This document shows, in pieces, positions 1-9,807 of a DNA stretch of 47,922 nucleotides (position 1 is the first letter of the stretch; each line of letters starts with the position of its first letter). The stretch comes from Breoghania sp. (GTDB lineage: Bacteria > Pseudomonadota > Alphaproteobacteria > Rhizobiales > Stappiaceae), in contig NZ_JASJAV010000028.1 of the NCBI RefSeq assembly GCF_030066895.1, forward strand, positions 1 through 47,922. The letters are read 5' to 3'. The position numbers and the translations under genes were made by a program. Below the pieces are notes generated by a model. The model had not been told where the DNA came from. It saw only the letters and a program-made list of their open reading frames with translations, and searched no databases.

Positions 1-40
1 CTCACGGAGTGCTGGATCCCCGCCTTCGCGGGGATGACAG
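1..40 (+). repeat. Half of a dispersed palindromic intergenic repeat (arm type A)
   Basis: A GC-rich arm containing CTGGATCCCCGCC followed by GCGGGGATGACAG. Its 40 bases are repeated exactly in reverse orientation at 38411-38450 and, with two changes, at 4454-4493. In the two complete copies this arm is paired with a second, inverted arm about 35 bp away; here the partner would lie before the window start. Confidence 0.8.
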
Positions 41-178
41 CCAGAGAAATATGCGCAGGCGCTGCCTGAAGGACACCGCCGTTGTGGTCGCCTCAGCTGC
101 CCGGTTCCTCACCCCCCAAACAAAAAACGACCGCCTTCGGGCGACCGTTTCTCTAACTCACCGATCTTGCGGAAGATC

Positions 179-694
179 TTATCCGCGGGCGCGCTTGTCG
201 CGGCGGCGGTCGTTCATTGGCTGATAGGCGATGCGGCAATGGTGCGGGCAGTAGGGAACGCCCGGCCCGGAATTGTGACCGCAGAAATAGAAGTCGTCCG
301 TGCTGGGATCGCCGATCGGCCACTTGCAGGTGCGCTCGTTGAGCTGAAGGATCGTCGCGCGTTGCTCCTCGGGGATGTCGAGTTCGGCGACGGGAGCGGG
401 TTGGGCCGCCACGGCTGGAACCGGCGTCGGCTCGGCCTTCAGAGCCATCGCCCCAACCGTCCGCGGTGTCGAGGGGGTCGTCGGACGGGTGGACGCAGGA
501 GCTGCGGGACGGGAGCGGCGCGGTTTGGCCGGGGCGCTGGCGGTCTTGGCCCGTCCGGAAAGTTCGAGCCGATGCACCTTGTCGATGACTGCATTTCGTG
601 TAGCGCCACCGAGTTCGGTCGCGATTTGACTTGCGCTAAGAACTTCTGACCAGAGCCTCTTCAGAAGAGCAACGCGTTCGGTTGTCCAAGACAT
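179..694 (-). CDS. gcrA: GcrA-family cell cycle regulator
   Basis: A 171-residue protein matching GcrA in length and layout. The first 50 residues form the DNA-binding helix-turn-helix region (begins MSWTTERVALLKRLW, then LSASQIATELGG and RNAVIDKVHRL). A Pro/Ala-rich linker follows (about 55-110). The C-terminal domain, which contacts sigma-70, holds the cysteine/histidine-rich CKWPIGDP, YFCG and YCPHHC stretches ending in IAYQP. In alphaproteobacteria GcrA is a sigma-70-associated activator that prefers CcrM-methylated GANTC promoters and controls cell-cycle and division genes. It is divergent from argD, the usual Hyphomicrobiales arrangement. The frame is intact. Confidence 0.93.
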   Translation of the reverse strand: MSWTTERVALLKRLWSEVLSASQIATELGGATRNAVIDKVHRLELSGRAKTASAPAKPRRSRPAAPASTRPTTPSTPRTVGAMALKAEPTPVPAVAAQPAPVAELDIPEEQRATILQLNERTCKWPIGDPSTDDFYFCGHNSGPGVPYCPHHCRIAYQPMNDRRRDKRARG

Positions 695-960
695 TAGATA
701 ATAACTCCGCCGGATAGCCGCTGCTCAACGGATATACTTGTATCTCAGCTGCCGCATAGACACCTGTCAGAATTAACTGTTTGGTTACGAACTCGGTCCG
801 CCACACGAGATTTCGTATCTGAATGATGAGATTATACAATATGCCGGAAAGCGCTCGCAACCCTGAGTGAGGCAAAAATGGCGGAAATCCGTAGTTTTCC
901 CCAGATTAGCCGGAGCGACGATTTGCCGTTTCCCAGCATTGCATATGGTCAAGCTTTGCA

Positions 961-990
961 TTGACACTCAGCCGCCACAGCGGTGTATAT
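961..990 (+). promoter_or_regulatory. Sigma-70 promoter for argD
   Basis: A perfect -35 box TTGACA (961-966) and a -10 box GTATAT (985-990) are separated by 18 bp. Transcription would start near 997, about 67 bp before the argD start codon and just before the hairpin at 1005-1027. Confidence 0.7.
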
Positions 991-1004
991 AGTCCCTTCG
1001 TAGC

Positions 1005-1027
1005 CGTGCCGCCATCTTGGCGGCACG
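1005..1027 (+). promoter_or_regulatory. Hairpin in the argD 5' leader
   Basis: A perfect 9-bp inverted repeat (CGTGCCGCC, loop ATCTT, GGCGGCACG) is followed by CTTTGTTTCT. It begins roughly 8 nt after the predicted transcription start and ends 36 nt before argD. It looks like a factor-independent terminator or an mRNA-stabilising stem. No leader peptide or known riboswitch is recognisable. Confidence 0.55.
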
Positions 1028-1063
1028 CTTTGTTTCTAGCCCTATTTTGTTGGGGATCGGACG

Positions 1064-2254
1064 ATGAGTTCGTCGGTTTTATTCGGTACGTATGCACGCA
1101 GTGATCTGGCTTTCGTCAAGGGCGAGGGTTGTTGGCTGGAGACCGCAGACGGCCGACGATTCCTCGACTTCGCTGCCGGCATTGCGGTGAACTCTCTGGG
1201 CCATTCCCACCCGCATCTGGTCTCCGTTGTACAGGAGCAGGCGGCGAAACTGTGGCACGTGTCAAATCTGTACACGATTCCCGAGCAGGGACGGCTGGCT
1301 GCACGGCTGTGCGAGGCTACCTTCGCCGATCGCGTCTTTTTCACCAATTCCGGCGGAGAGGCGATGGAAGCCTGCATCAAGGCGGCGCGGCGCTATCACT
1401 ATGGCAAGGGCGCGCCGGACCGCTACGACATCATCACCTTCGAGGGTGCCTTCCACGGTCGGACGTTGGGAACCATCGCCGCAGGCGGCAAGGACAAGTA
1501 CCTTGAGGGCTTCGGCCCGAAAGCGCCGGGCTTCACGCAGGTTCCCTTCGACGACCTCAAGGCCCTGAAGGCGGCGATCAACGAGACGACCGCCGCGATC
1601 CTGATCGAGCCGATCCAGGGCGAGGGCGGCATTCGCCCCGTCCCGCACGAGTTCCTGCGCGATCTGTGCGATGTGCACGGTCTTCTGCTGATCTTCGACG
1701 AGGTCCAGACGGGCGTTGGCCGCACCGGGCGATTCTTCGCGCATGAATGGTCGGGCGTGACGCCGGACCTGATGGGCATCGCCAAGGGTATCGGCGGCGG
1801 CTTCCCCATGGGGGCATGCCTTGCCACGGAAGAGGCCTCGGCCTGTATGGTGCCGGGCACGCACGGTTCCACCTTCGGTGGCAATCCGCTGGCAATGGCC
1901 GTGGGCAACGCCGTGCTCGATATCGTGCTCGATGACGGCTTCATCGAGACCGTGGCGCGCAAGGGCCTGGTCCTGAAGCAGAAAATCGCGTCCGTCGTCG
2001 ACAGTCATCCGGACGTGTTCGAGACGGTGCGCGGCGAAGGGCTGATGCTCGGCATCAAATGCCGCGCGAATGTCGGCGCGGTGGTCATCGAAGGTCGCGA
2101 GCAGGGTTTCCTGAGCGTGCCTGCCGGAGACAACGTGATGCGGATCCTGCCGCCGCTGACCGTGACCGATGAAGAGATCGACGAGGCGGTAAAACGGCTC
2201 GATGCAACGGCCGTTGCAATGGAGAAAACACTCGAGGCGGGGGCAAGCGCGTGA
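1064..2254 (+). CDS. argD: Acetylornithine aminotransferase
   Basis: A 396-residue, class III PLP-dependent aminotransferase converting N-acetylglutamate semialdehyde and glutamate to N-acetylornithine and 2-oxoglutarate in arginine synthesis. Visible family marks are the glycine-rich cofactor region [19 protein letters not shown], the Asp of [14 protein letters not shown] that contacts the pyridine nitrogen, the Schiff-base lysine in [13 protein letters not shown] and the STFGGNPLA phosphate-binding stretch. The length is normal and the frame is intact. The stop overlaps the argF start (GTGA), indicating co-transcription and translational coupling. The substrate could include succinyl-diaminopimelate, as for many ArgD proteins, but the argF neighbour favours arginine. 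Confidence 0.96.
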   Translation: MSSSVLFGTYARSDLAFVKGEGCWLETADGRRFLDFAAGIAVNSLGHSHPHLVSVVQEQAAKLWHVSNLYTIPEQGRLAARLCEATFADRVFFTNSGGEAMEACIKAARRYHYGKGAPDRYDIITFEGAFHGRTLGTIAAGGKDKYLEGFGPKAPGFTQVPFDDLKALKAAINETTAAILIEPIQGEGGIRPVPHEFLRDLCDVHGLLLIFDEVQTGVGRTGRFFAHEWSGVTPDLMGIAKGIGGGFPMGACLATEEASACMVPGTHGSTFGGNPLAMAVGNAVLDIVLDDGFIETVARKGLVLKQKIASVVDSHPDVFETVRGEGLMLGIKCRANVGAVVIEGREQGFLSVPAGDNVMRILPPLTVTDEEIDEAVKRLDATAVAMEKTLEAGASA

Positions 2255-3189
2255 AAAAGAACGGCGCAGCGCGCGATTTTCTCGACCTCAGCGAGGTTCC
2301 GACAACCGAACTGAGAACAATCCTCACCGAAGCTCGGCGCTTGAAGAGCGAGCGCCGCGGCGCGTTCCGCGGGCAGGGGCCGCTGGCCGGCAAGGTGCTG
2401 GCCATGGTCTTCGAGCAGCCCTCCACGCGAACCCGCATCTCCTTCGATGTCGGCATGCGCGAGCTCGGCGGCGAGCCGCTGATGCTGACGGGCCACGAGA
2501 TGCAGTTTGGCCGGGGCGAGAGCATTCCCGACACCGCGCGCGTTCTGTCGCGTTTCGTCGATGCGATCATGATCCGCATGCTCGACCATGATGCGGTGAA
2601 GGAACTGGCGGAATATGCCACCGTTCCGGTGATCAACGGTCTGACCAAGATCTCTCACCCCTGTCAGCTCATGGCCGACATTTTCACCTACGAGGAGCAC
2701 AAGGGGCCTGTCGCCGGCAGCCGCGTGGCCTGGGTGGGGGATGCCAACAACATGTTGGAATCCTGGATGCAGGCGGCCGAACGCTTCGACTTCGAACTGC
2801 GCGTGGCTACCCCGCCGGAGCTGTCGCCCGACATGGACGCGGTGGAGAAGATCCGCTCCACCGGTGCCAACATCATGCTGACCAACGATGCCGAGGAAGC
2901 GGTGGAGGCGGCCGATTGCGTCGTCACCGACTGCTGGGTGTCGATGGGCGATGAGGAAGAGGCGACCCGCCACAATCTCCTGAAACCCTATCAGGTCAAC
3001 ACCGCCCTTATGGCAAAAGCGAAGAGCGACGCTATCTTCATGCACTGCCTTCCCGCCCATCGCGGGGAGGAGGTGACGTCGGAGGTCATGGACGGCCCGC
3101 AGTCGGTCGTCTTCGACGAGGCGGAAAATCGTCTTCACGCCCAGAAGGGCGTCCTGGTGTGGTGCCTGGGAGCAATACCGAACACATGA
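2251..3189 (+). CDS. argF: Ornithine carbamoyltransferase
   Basis: A 312-residue enzyme joining ornithine and carbamoyl phosphate to give citrulline in cytoplasmic arginine synthesis. The carbamoyl-phosphate loop STRTR lies in [12 protein letters not shown] (about residue 55), the HPCQ motif in [11 protein letters not shown] (about 133), and the ornithine/catalytic HCLP in [12 protein letters not shown] (about 265). It starts with GTG overlapping the argD stop by four bases, and its own stop overlaps the hslO start region. Length and motifs are normal. The frame is intact. Confidence 0.96.
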   Translation: MKKNGAARDFLDLSEVPTTELRTILTEARRLKSERRGAFRGQGPLAGKVLAMVFEQPSTRTRISFDVGMRELGGEPLMLTGHEMQFGRGESIPDTARVLSRFVDAIMIRMLDHDAVKELAEYATVPVINGLTKISHPCQLMADIFTYEEHKGPVAGSRVAWVGDANNMLESWMQAAERFDFELRVATPPELSPDMDAVEKIRSTGANIMLTNDAEEAVEAADCVVTDCWVSMGDEEEATRHNLLKPYQVNTALMAKAKSDAIFMHCLPAHRGEEVTSEVMDGPQSVVFDEAENRLHAQKGVLVWCLGAIPNT

Positions 3190-4191
3190 TGCGCAAGACA
3201 CAGGCGACGACGGACGTTGGCAGCATCGATCTGGCCGGCGATGATGCGGTGTTGCCCTTCGCCGTGGAGCCGCTCGACGTGCGCGGTCGCGCGGTCTATC
3301 TGGGCGATACGGTCGATGCGATCCTTCCAACGTCATGCCTATCCCGCACCCGTGTCCCGTCTCTTGGGCGAGGCGATCGTCCTGACGGCGCTGCTCGGTA
3401 CCTCGCTCAAGTTCGAGGGACGCTTCATCCTGCAGACCCAGACCGACGGTCCAGTCTCCATGCTGGTGGTCGATTTCGAGACCCCGGACGCCATCCGCGC
3501 CTGTGCCAAGTTCAACGACGAGGCGGTGGCCGAAGCTGTGGCGGCCGAGCGTACGTCGTCGGCCGAACTGCTGGGCATCGGCACCCTGGCTATGACCATC
3601 GATCAGGGCCGGCACATGAACTGCTATCAGGGCGTCGTGCCGCTCGACGGCGGCTCGCTGAAAGACGTCGTGCACCGCTATTTCGCCCAGTCGGAACAGA
3701 TCCCGGCCCGCGTGCGCCTGGCGCTGGCCGAGGTTCTGGAGCGCCAGCCCGGCGAAACGCCCAGCCATTCCTGGCGTGCGGGCGGTCTGATCGTGCAGTT
3801 CCTGCCCGAAAGCCCCGAGCGCATGCGCTAGCCGGATCTCCATCCCGGCGATGCGCCGGAGGATATCGACCTGTCCGATCCGCTGGGCGAGCCGGACGAT
3901 GCCTGGATCGAGGCGCAGGCTCTGGTCGACACCATCAAGGACGTGGAACTGACCGACCCGCAGATGGCGGCCGAACGGCTGCTGATCCGCCTCTTCCACG
4001 AGCGCGGCGTGCGGGTCTTCGATCCCCAGCCCCTGCGCGACCGGTGCCGTTGCTCGCATGAGCGCGTCGGCGAGATGTTGCGCGGCTTTTTCGTTGACGA
4101 CATCGATCACATGACAGTGGACGGGCAGATCGAGGTGACCTGCGAGTTCTGCAACTCCACCTATCATTTCGATCCGGTCGAGTTCGAGTAG
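3186..4191 (+). pseudogene. hslO: Hsp33 redox-regulated chaperone, frame broken
   Basis: Homologue of Hsp33, a cytoplasmic holdase switched on by oxidation. The two start candidates (3186, 3189) overlap the end of argF. The N-terminal 47 residues read to AIL, then one extra C near 3328-3330 shifts the frame. The chaperone core follows (RHAYPAPVSRLLGEA to FLPESPERMR) and is interrupted by an in-frame TAG at 3829-3831. The C-terminal zinc switch is still visible as CRC and, 34 residues on, CEFC. Total length of about 335 codons is normal. One insertion and one nonsense change may be sequencing errors. Its position as third gene after argD-argF is typical for the order. Confidence 0.9.
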
Positions 4192-4240
4192 GCCGCCGCC
4201 GCGCGACCTCTCTCGTTAGACGTCCCTCCCGCACTCTCCC

Positions 4241-4330
4241 CCGTCATTGCCCGGCTTCGTCCGGGCAGTCCAGCAGGCGGCTGTGTGTGCGGATAGTGCT
4301 GGATCCCCCGGACAAAGCCGGGGGATGACG
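4241..4330. repeat. Inverted intergenic repeat
   Basis: The left arm contains GTCATTGCCCGGC..GTCCGGGC and the right arm CTGGATCCCCCGGACAAAGC followed by CGGGGGATGACG. Each arm is itself a short hairpin, and the two are in inverted orientation. It resembles the 4388-4493 element but has a different internal stem (CCGG..CCGG). I found only this copy in the window. Confidence 0.65.
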
Positions 4331-4387
4331 ACGCAAGGGTTCCGGCAAAAGGCCCCGTATGTCCGTGGGAGATGCCGCAGGCACAAT

Positions 4388-4493
4388 TGTCATCTCCGCG
4401 AAGGCGGGGACCCAGTAACCGACTGATTTCGTTTATCGAATGAACGAGCGTTCCTCACGGGGTGCTGGATCCCCGCCTGCGCGGGGATGACAG
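4388..4493. repeat. Composite palindromic repeat element, copy 1 (arms B' and A)
   Basis: The left arm (4388-4417, type B: GGTTACTGG.. on the reverse strand) and the right arm (4454-4493, type A: CTCACGG.GTGCTGGATCC..) are each a GGGG/CCCC hairpin and face each other across a spacer of about 36 bp. The same two arm types occur with the same spacing, but in reverse overall orientation, at 38411-38517. Arm A also begins the window. The arms are conserved; the spacers are not. Confidence 0.75.
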
Positions 4494-4677
4494 TTTGGGG
4501 CAAAACGTGCCCGTTTCGGGCGTGCGCTTTCACAAGTTAGCCCCGGTGGGTATCTTGGCGCTTCCTCTATCGCGACCTCGATCGCTCCTCTTGGGTTTCC
4601 CGTAGCATTGCGCCCGTTACGCCTCGCGACGCTCCGTTACGGAAATTTAATCCAAGTTATCGTGATTCCGGTGCAAT

Positions 4678-6228
4678 GTGCTTTTCCGCTACAATCGGAA
4701 GGACGTATTCGGCCTTCTGTCCTCTGGAGCACGTCGTATTGGGAGAAGCTCCGTATTGCTGAAATCGATCGAGACCGACACAGGCAACTCAGCTGATGAG
4801 CCGGCCGCAGAGCCCGCATCCCCCGCCGCCGACGCATCCCCCGTCGGCAGGGGCAAAGGCGCGGCGCTGATCTTCGCAAGGGCCATCCTTCAGATAGCGA
4901 TCGCCAGCGGCGTGCTGGCTGCCGCCGTCTTCGCCTACTTCCATCTCCTGGAAACGCGTGAGGGCATCCCATCGCGCGCGGAGCGCGAACGCGTCTACGT
5001 GGTGCGCACCGTGCCCGCCGTTGTGAGCAACGAACAGCCGATGCTGACCCTCTACGGAGAGGTCGTGGCGGCCCATACCGTGGACCTGCGCGCTTTGGTC
5101 GCGGGCAAGATCGTCAAGGTCGGAGACAACCTTCAGGCCGGTGCTGCGGTCGATGCCGGAGACCGTCTGGTCGAGATCGATCGCTTCGCCTACGAGGGCG
5201 CGGTGGTAGAGGTGCGGGCCAATCTCGCCGAAGTCCGCGCGAAGTTGATCGAGGCGGAAGGCGAACTGCGCCTGGAGATCGCCAACGCCGATTTCGCCCG
5301 CGAGCAGCTCGCCTTCGCCGAACGCGATCTGGAGCGTGGCCGCAAGCTGCTGGAGCGCGGCTCGGCAACCGAACGCACGCTCGATGACCGCGCGCTCATT
5401 GTCTCCCAGCGCCGCCAGCAGCTCGACCAGCGCCAGTCCGGGCTCTCCGTCCAGCAGGCGCGCGTGGAACAGCAGAAGGCGGCCATCGAGCGGCTGGAAT
5501 GGAAGCTGGAAGAAGCCGAACAGGCTCTGGCGGATACCGCGCTCACCGCGCCCTTCGATGCGGTCGTGCCCACGGAGGCCGCGGAAGTCGGCCGTCTCGT
5601 CAACGTCAACGACGTCATCGCCGTTCTCTATGACCGCAACGCATCGCCGTTCTCTCTATGACCGCAACGCGCTGGAAGTGCGCTTCACGCTTTCCGACAA
5701 TCAATACGGCCGCCTGTTGAGCGAGACCGGCAACCTGTTCGGCCGCAAGGTCGAGCTTGTCTGGGTCTGGTTCATCGGCAACGAGCCGGTGACCTATCAG
5801 GTCGAGGTCGTGCCCGTGGGTGCGGACGTCGCCTTGGAACGCGGCGGCGTCGATGTCTTCGCTCGTATCCGCAATGACGATGCCAAGGTGCCCCTGCGCC
5901 TTCGTCGATCTGAAGGTGCCGGACAAGCTCTATCGCGATGTCATCCGCCTGCCGGAAACCGCGCTTTACGGCGGGGACCGCGTCTATGCCGTCGTCGAGG
6001 ACCGTCTATCGGAGTGCAAGGTCGACGTCATCGCCTACGAGGGCAGCAACGTCATCGTGCGCGGTGACATCGCGGATGGCGACACTGTGCTGGCGACGCA
6101 GATTTCCGGGATCGGCAACGGCCTTCTGGTGCGTGAGGAAGGCGCGCCTCCCCTCCGGCCCCGGCCTGCCGTCCGCGATCTCTGAGGGAACCGTCTCCGC
6201 TCCCAAGCGCAAGGGGGCTCCCTCGTGA
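4678..6228 (+). pseudogene. RND efflux periplasmic adaptor (membrane fusion protein), frame broken
   Basis: HlyD/AcrA-type adaptor that would link the inner-membrane RND pump encoded next to an outer-membrane channel. An N-terminal membrane helix (ILQIAIASGVLAAAVFAYF) is followed by a lipoyl half-motif (LVAGKIVKVGDNLQAGAAV), a long Glu/Arg-rich coiled-coil hairpin (about residues 180-300), the second lipoyl half (APFDAVVPTEAAEVGRLVN) and a beta-barrel (EVRFTLSDNQYGRL). A 28-nt tandem duplication at 5617-5670 shifts the frame, and two more shifts fall near 5895 and 6140-6160. The 3' end overlaps the pump start (GTGA). ATG 4678 and TTG 4755 are both possible starts; TTG 4755 removes a weak 26-residue leader. 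Confidence 0.85.
5617..5670 (+). repeat. 26/28-nt tandem duplication inside the adaptor gene
   Basis: A 26-nt segment (5617-5642) is repeated at 5643-5670 with two extra bases (CT) inside. Removing the second copy restores a continuous adaptor frame (VIAVLYDRNALEVRF). Confidence 0.9.
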
Positions 6229-9200
6229 AGCGGCTTGGCAGGGCCACCGGCGTGGCCGCCTTCTTCGTCCGCCACCCCAACGCCGCCAATCTGGTCATGG
6301 CGTTGATGCTTTTCTTTGGCATTTATGGGCTCGTGAAGCTCAACACGCAGTTCTTTCCCACCGTCGAAGACCAACCGCATCTCCATCACCGTCGAATGGC
6401 TGGGCGCCAGCGCGGAGGATGTGGAATCCAACATCCTGCAGGCGATCGAGCCAGAAGTTTGTTTCCTGGATGAATTGGACGAGGTCGTCTCCTATGCCCG
6501 CGAGGGCGTCGGCAGCATCCATCTGGAATTCGTCGAGGGCGCGGAAATGCGCCGCGCGTTGTCCGATGTCGAGCAGGCCGTCAAGACGGTGACCACCTTG
6601 TCGGAGGATGCGGAAACGCCCACGGCCAGCTATCGCGAATGGTACGACCGCGTCGCCCGCATCGCGATCACCGGCGATTTCCCCGAACGCTCCCTGAAAG
6701 ATTTCGCCCGCCGCATCCGCGACGACCTGATCGACCGTGGTATCGACCGGGTGACCTTCTCCGGCCTCAGGGCGGAGGAATATGTCGCTCGCCTGCCTGA
6801 GCGCGAATTGCGCCGTCTCGACATGACGGTCGCTGACGTCGCAGATCGGGTCGCCGCCAATACCCGCGATCTGCCGTCCGGCAACGTGGAAGGGGGCGTG
6901 GAACGCCAGATCCGCACGGTCGCGCCCGGAACCGGGCCGAAGGATATCGGCCGCATCGACATCAAGACCTATGCCACCGGCGAGAAGGTGCGCATCAGCG
7001 ACGTGGGCACGGTGGCGCGCGAATACGACAAGAACGCGATCCGCGGCTTTTCCGGCGGCGAGCGCGCCATCGAGCTGACCATCGATCGCCCGGCGTCGGC
7101 CGACAGCCTGAAAACCGCGAAGATCCTCGAAGATTATCTGGCCGAGATCCGCCCGCAATTGCCGCCCACGCTCAAGATCGTGGAATACGAGGTGCGCTCC
7201 GATGTGCTCAAGGCCCGGATCGGTCTTCTCGTGCGCAACGGTATCGGCGGCCTGATAATCGTCGTGCTCTACATCTTCCTGAACGCGCGCATCGCCCTGT
7301 GGGTGGCGGTCGGAATCCCGGTGGCGACCATGGCGACGCTCGGCATCATGTTCATCATCGAACAGGCCATCAACATGATGTCGCTCTTCGCGCTGATCAT
7401 GATGCTTGGCGTCATCGTCGACGATGCCATCGTGGTGGGTGAACACACCGCCACCCGGTTCGCGCTGGGAGATTCACCGGCCGTGGCGGCAGAAAGCGGC
7501 GCCGGTCGCATGCTGGCCCCCGTCATCGCCGCCAGCCTGACCACGGCCGCCGCCTTCGCGCCGATCTTCCTGGTGCGCGGCGCCATCGGGCAGATCATGG
7601 GGGCGATGCCGCTGGTGGTCATCGCCAGCCTCATCGAATGCTTCTGCGTTCTGCCGGGCCACCTTGCGCATTCGCTGAAGCCGGGGCCGCGGCGGCGCTG
7701 GCACTGGTGGCGGCACGGCATTCTGGCCGGAGTCATGACGTTGTTCGTCGTCGGCCTGTCCTCACGCCCCCCGATATCGAGGTGACGCCCGCGCTCGACG
7801 GCCTCGCCGGCTTCGGCCGCGACATGCGCGCCGGGATGGGAGCGCTGCCATTCGATCTCGCCGTTGTCGCGGTCGCCTTCGTCATTGCCGGAGCCATGGA
7901 AGTGGGCCTGTCGCTGCTGGGGCCTGGAACCCATGGACTGAGCTATGACGAGCCGACCTTCGCGCGCCGGGCGTTCGATGCCGGGTTCGCGTGGTTCCGC
8001 GATCATCCGTTCCGCGCCTTCGTGTCGCTCGCCTACCATTGGCGCTACGTGACCGTGGCGCTTGCCGTCTCCGCGCTCATCGTGGCAGCGGGCTTCGTCT
8101 TCTCTCCTCGCCGGAAGAGGAGAACATCCGCGCCACGGTTCATTTCAATGCAGGCATTCCCGAGGCCGAGGTGATTTCAGCACTGGCGCGCATCGAGGCG
8201 TCCCTGCGTGTGGCAGAGGCGCGGCTGATCCGCGATGCGCCGCAGGATCTCGTCGTCGCCTCCTATGTCACGCTGGGCGAGTCCGGGCGCAACAAGGGCG
8301 ACAATGTCGCCGGTATCGACGTGCAGTTGACGGATTTCGAACTCCGCTCCGTCCGCACCCTGCCATCGTCAAGGCATGGCGGCAGGCGTTACCCGCGATT
8401 GCCTGCATCGAACGGGTGGCAATCTACGAGCGGCACGGCGGGCCTCCGGGCGCGATCTCGATATCCGCCTGCGCGGCGATGACCCCGCTGCCCTGAAGGA
8501 GGCCTCGCTGGAGGTGCAGAAGCTTCTGACAGGCTATCCCGGCGTGACGGGCGTTGCCGACGATCTGCCCCCTACGGCAAAAGCCGGAACTCGTGATGAA
8601 ACTGACCTCGCGCGGCAAGGCGCTGGGCTTCACGGTGAATTCCGTCGGCTGCCAGATCCGCAATGCCTTCAAAGGCGCGATCGCGCGCCGCTTCGCCGAC
8701 GACGAGGAGGAGGTCACCCTGCGCGTGCGGCAGGGTCTGAACGACGATGCGGGCGCGGCCGCCTTGCGCAGTCTGTCGCTGCGTGCAGCATCGGGCGAAT
8801 TCGTGCCGCTCGGCGAGGTCGTCACCCTGACCGACAGGCAGGGCTTTTCGACCATCCTGCGCCGCGACGGCAAGGCGACCGTCAGCGTCACGGCGGATGT
8901 GAACTACGAGGTAACGTTCAATGCCGCCATCGTGGCGCGGTTGAGTGCCGGTCCGCTGGCCGATATCGCCGCGCGCCACGGCGTCGACTACTGGTTCTCC
9001 GGCCGTCAGGAGGATAGGGCGGATTCCTTCACCGATCTGAAGCTCGGCACGCTGATCGCGCTGGGCGCGATCTACCTGATCCTGGCCTGGATCTTTGCGA
9101 GCTACTTCTCGCCGCTCGCCGTCATGGCGATCATTCCCTTCGGCATCGTCGGCGCGGTCTTCGGCCACTACATCTTTGGCTTCCAGCTCATGATCCTGTC

Positions 9201-9546
9201 GCTGATCAGCCTGCTGGGCCTGGCGGGCATCCTGGTCAACGACTCCATCATTCTGATCTCGCGTTTCGATGAGCGTCGTGCCGAAGGCGAGGCCATGGCG
9301 GAGGCTGCGACAGGTGCCAGTCAGGACCGCCTGCGCGCCGTCCTCCTCACCTCGCTCACCACCATCGGCGGCCTGACCCCGCTGCTGTTTGAGACCAGCA
9401 TTCAGGCCAAGTTCTTGCTGCCCATGGCGATCACCATCGTTTTCGGCCTGGCGATGGCAACGCTCCTGGTGCTGTTCCTGATCCCGGCGCTTCTCGGTAT
9501 CGACCACGACATCCGCACTGTCTATCGCGGGATCTACGACCCGTGA
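6225..9546 (+). pseudogene. RND-family efflux permease, frame broken several times
   Basis: Inner-membrane, proton-driven pump of the AcrB/MexB (HAE) superfamily, about 1,107 codons, the normal size. The N-terminal helix (AANLVMALMLFFGIYGLVKL) leads to the first periplasmic porter domain (SAEDVESNILQAIEPEV). Helices 2-6 include the MLGVIVDDAIVVGEH region, whose conserved Asp residues relay protons (near 7400-7440). The second periplasmic domain follows, and the C-terminal helices 8-12 include GLAGILVNDSIILI and AVLLTSLTTIGGLTPLL. Frame changes occur near 6370, 7765, 8110, 8355, 8440 and 8575. Domain order is uninterrupted despite this. The GTG start overlaps the adaptor stop, so the two form one operon. 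No outer-membrane factor is adjacent. Confidence 0.9.
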
Positions 9547-9624
9547 AGGGATACGGCTCCGGCGGAGTGAGGGGGCGAGGGAGTGGCCTTTTGGGCGTCT
9601 CGGGCAACGGACGTTCCAACGTCT

Positions 9625-9758
9625 GGCCCATCCTTCGAGACGGTCGCTGACCTGACCTCCTCAGGATGACGTTATCGTGTTGTTAGCGATAAAGAATCTT
9701 TCAACATACACAACGTCATCCTGAGGAGGCCTGACAAGGCCGTCTCGAAGGATGGGCC
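9625..9758. repeat. Nested inverted repeat (REP-like)
   Basis: The outer arms (9625-9643 and 9740-9758) are perfect reverse complements containing CCCATCCTTCGAGACGG. The inner arms (9656-9673 and 9712-9729, CCTCCTCAGGATGACGTT) are also perfect reverse complements. A 38-bp AT-richer centre separates them. The outer arm recurs as a simple hairpin at 22145-22192. The element lies between the convergent efflux permease and alpha/beta hydrolase genes. Confidence 0.85.
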
Positions 9759-9807
9759 GCACAGTCGAAACGAGCGGAATATCGCGCGCGCTTCTCCAGA
9801 GTCGTTG

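Larger units (their letters stand above)
695..1063. other. Intergenic region between gcrA and argD
   Basis: This 369-bp divergent intergenic region shows no supportable coding sequence on either strand. It holds the argD promoter (961-990) and a leader hairpin (1005-1027), listed separately. The gcrA-proximal half is less GC-rich than the flanking genes and presumably holds the gcrA promoter, but I see no clear GANTC or CtrA box there. Confidence 0.6.
4192..4677. other. Repeat-rich intergenic region
   Basis: About 490 bp between hslO and the efflux adaptor with no supportable gene. It contains two palindromic repeat elements (4241-4330 and 4388-4493). The remaining 180 bp shows nothing clear, although it should contain the efflux operon promoter. 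Confidence 0.6.

Noticed and set aside
2005..4167. A 720-residue open frame on the minus strand opposite argD, argF and hslO
   Set aside because: It is rich in His, Gln, Arg and Asp with no domain, and it mirrors three real genes. High third-position GC keeps antisense frames open in this genome.
4388..4493. Insertion sequence or MITE with target duplication
   Set aside because: No transposase and no flanking direct repeats are visible; treated as dispersed palindromic repeats instead.
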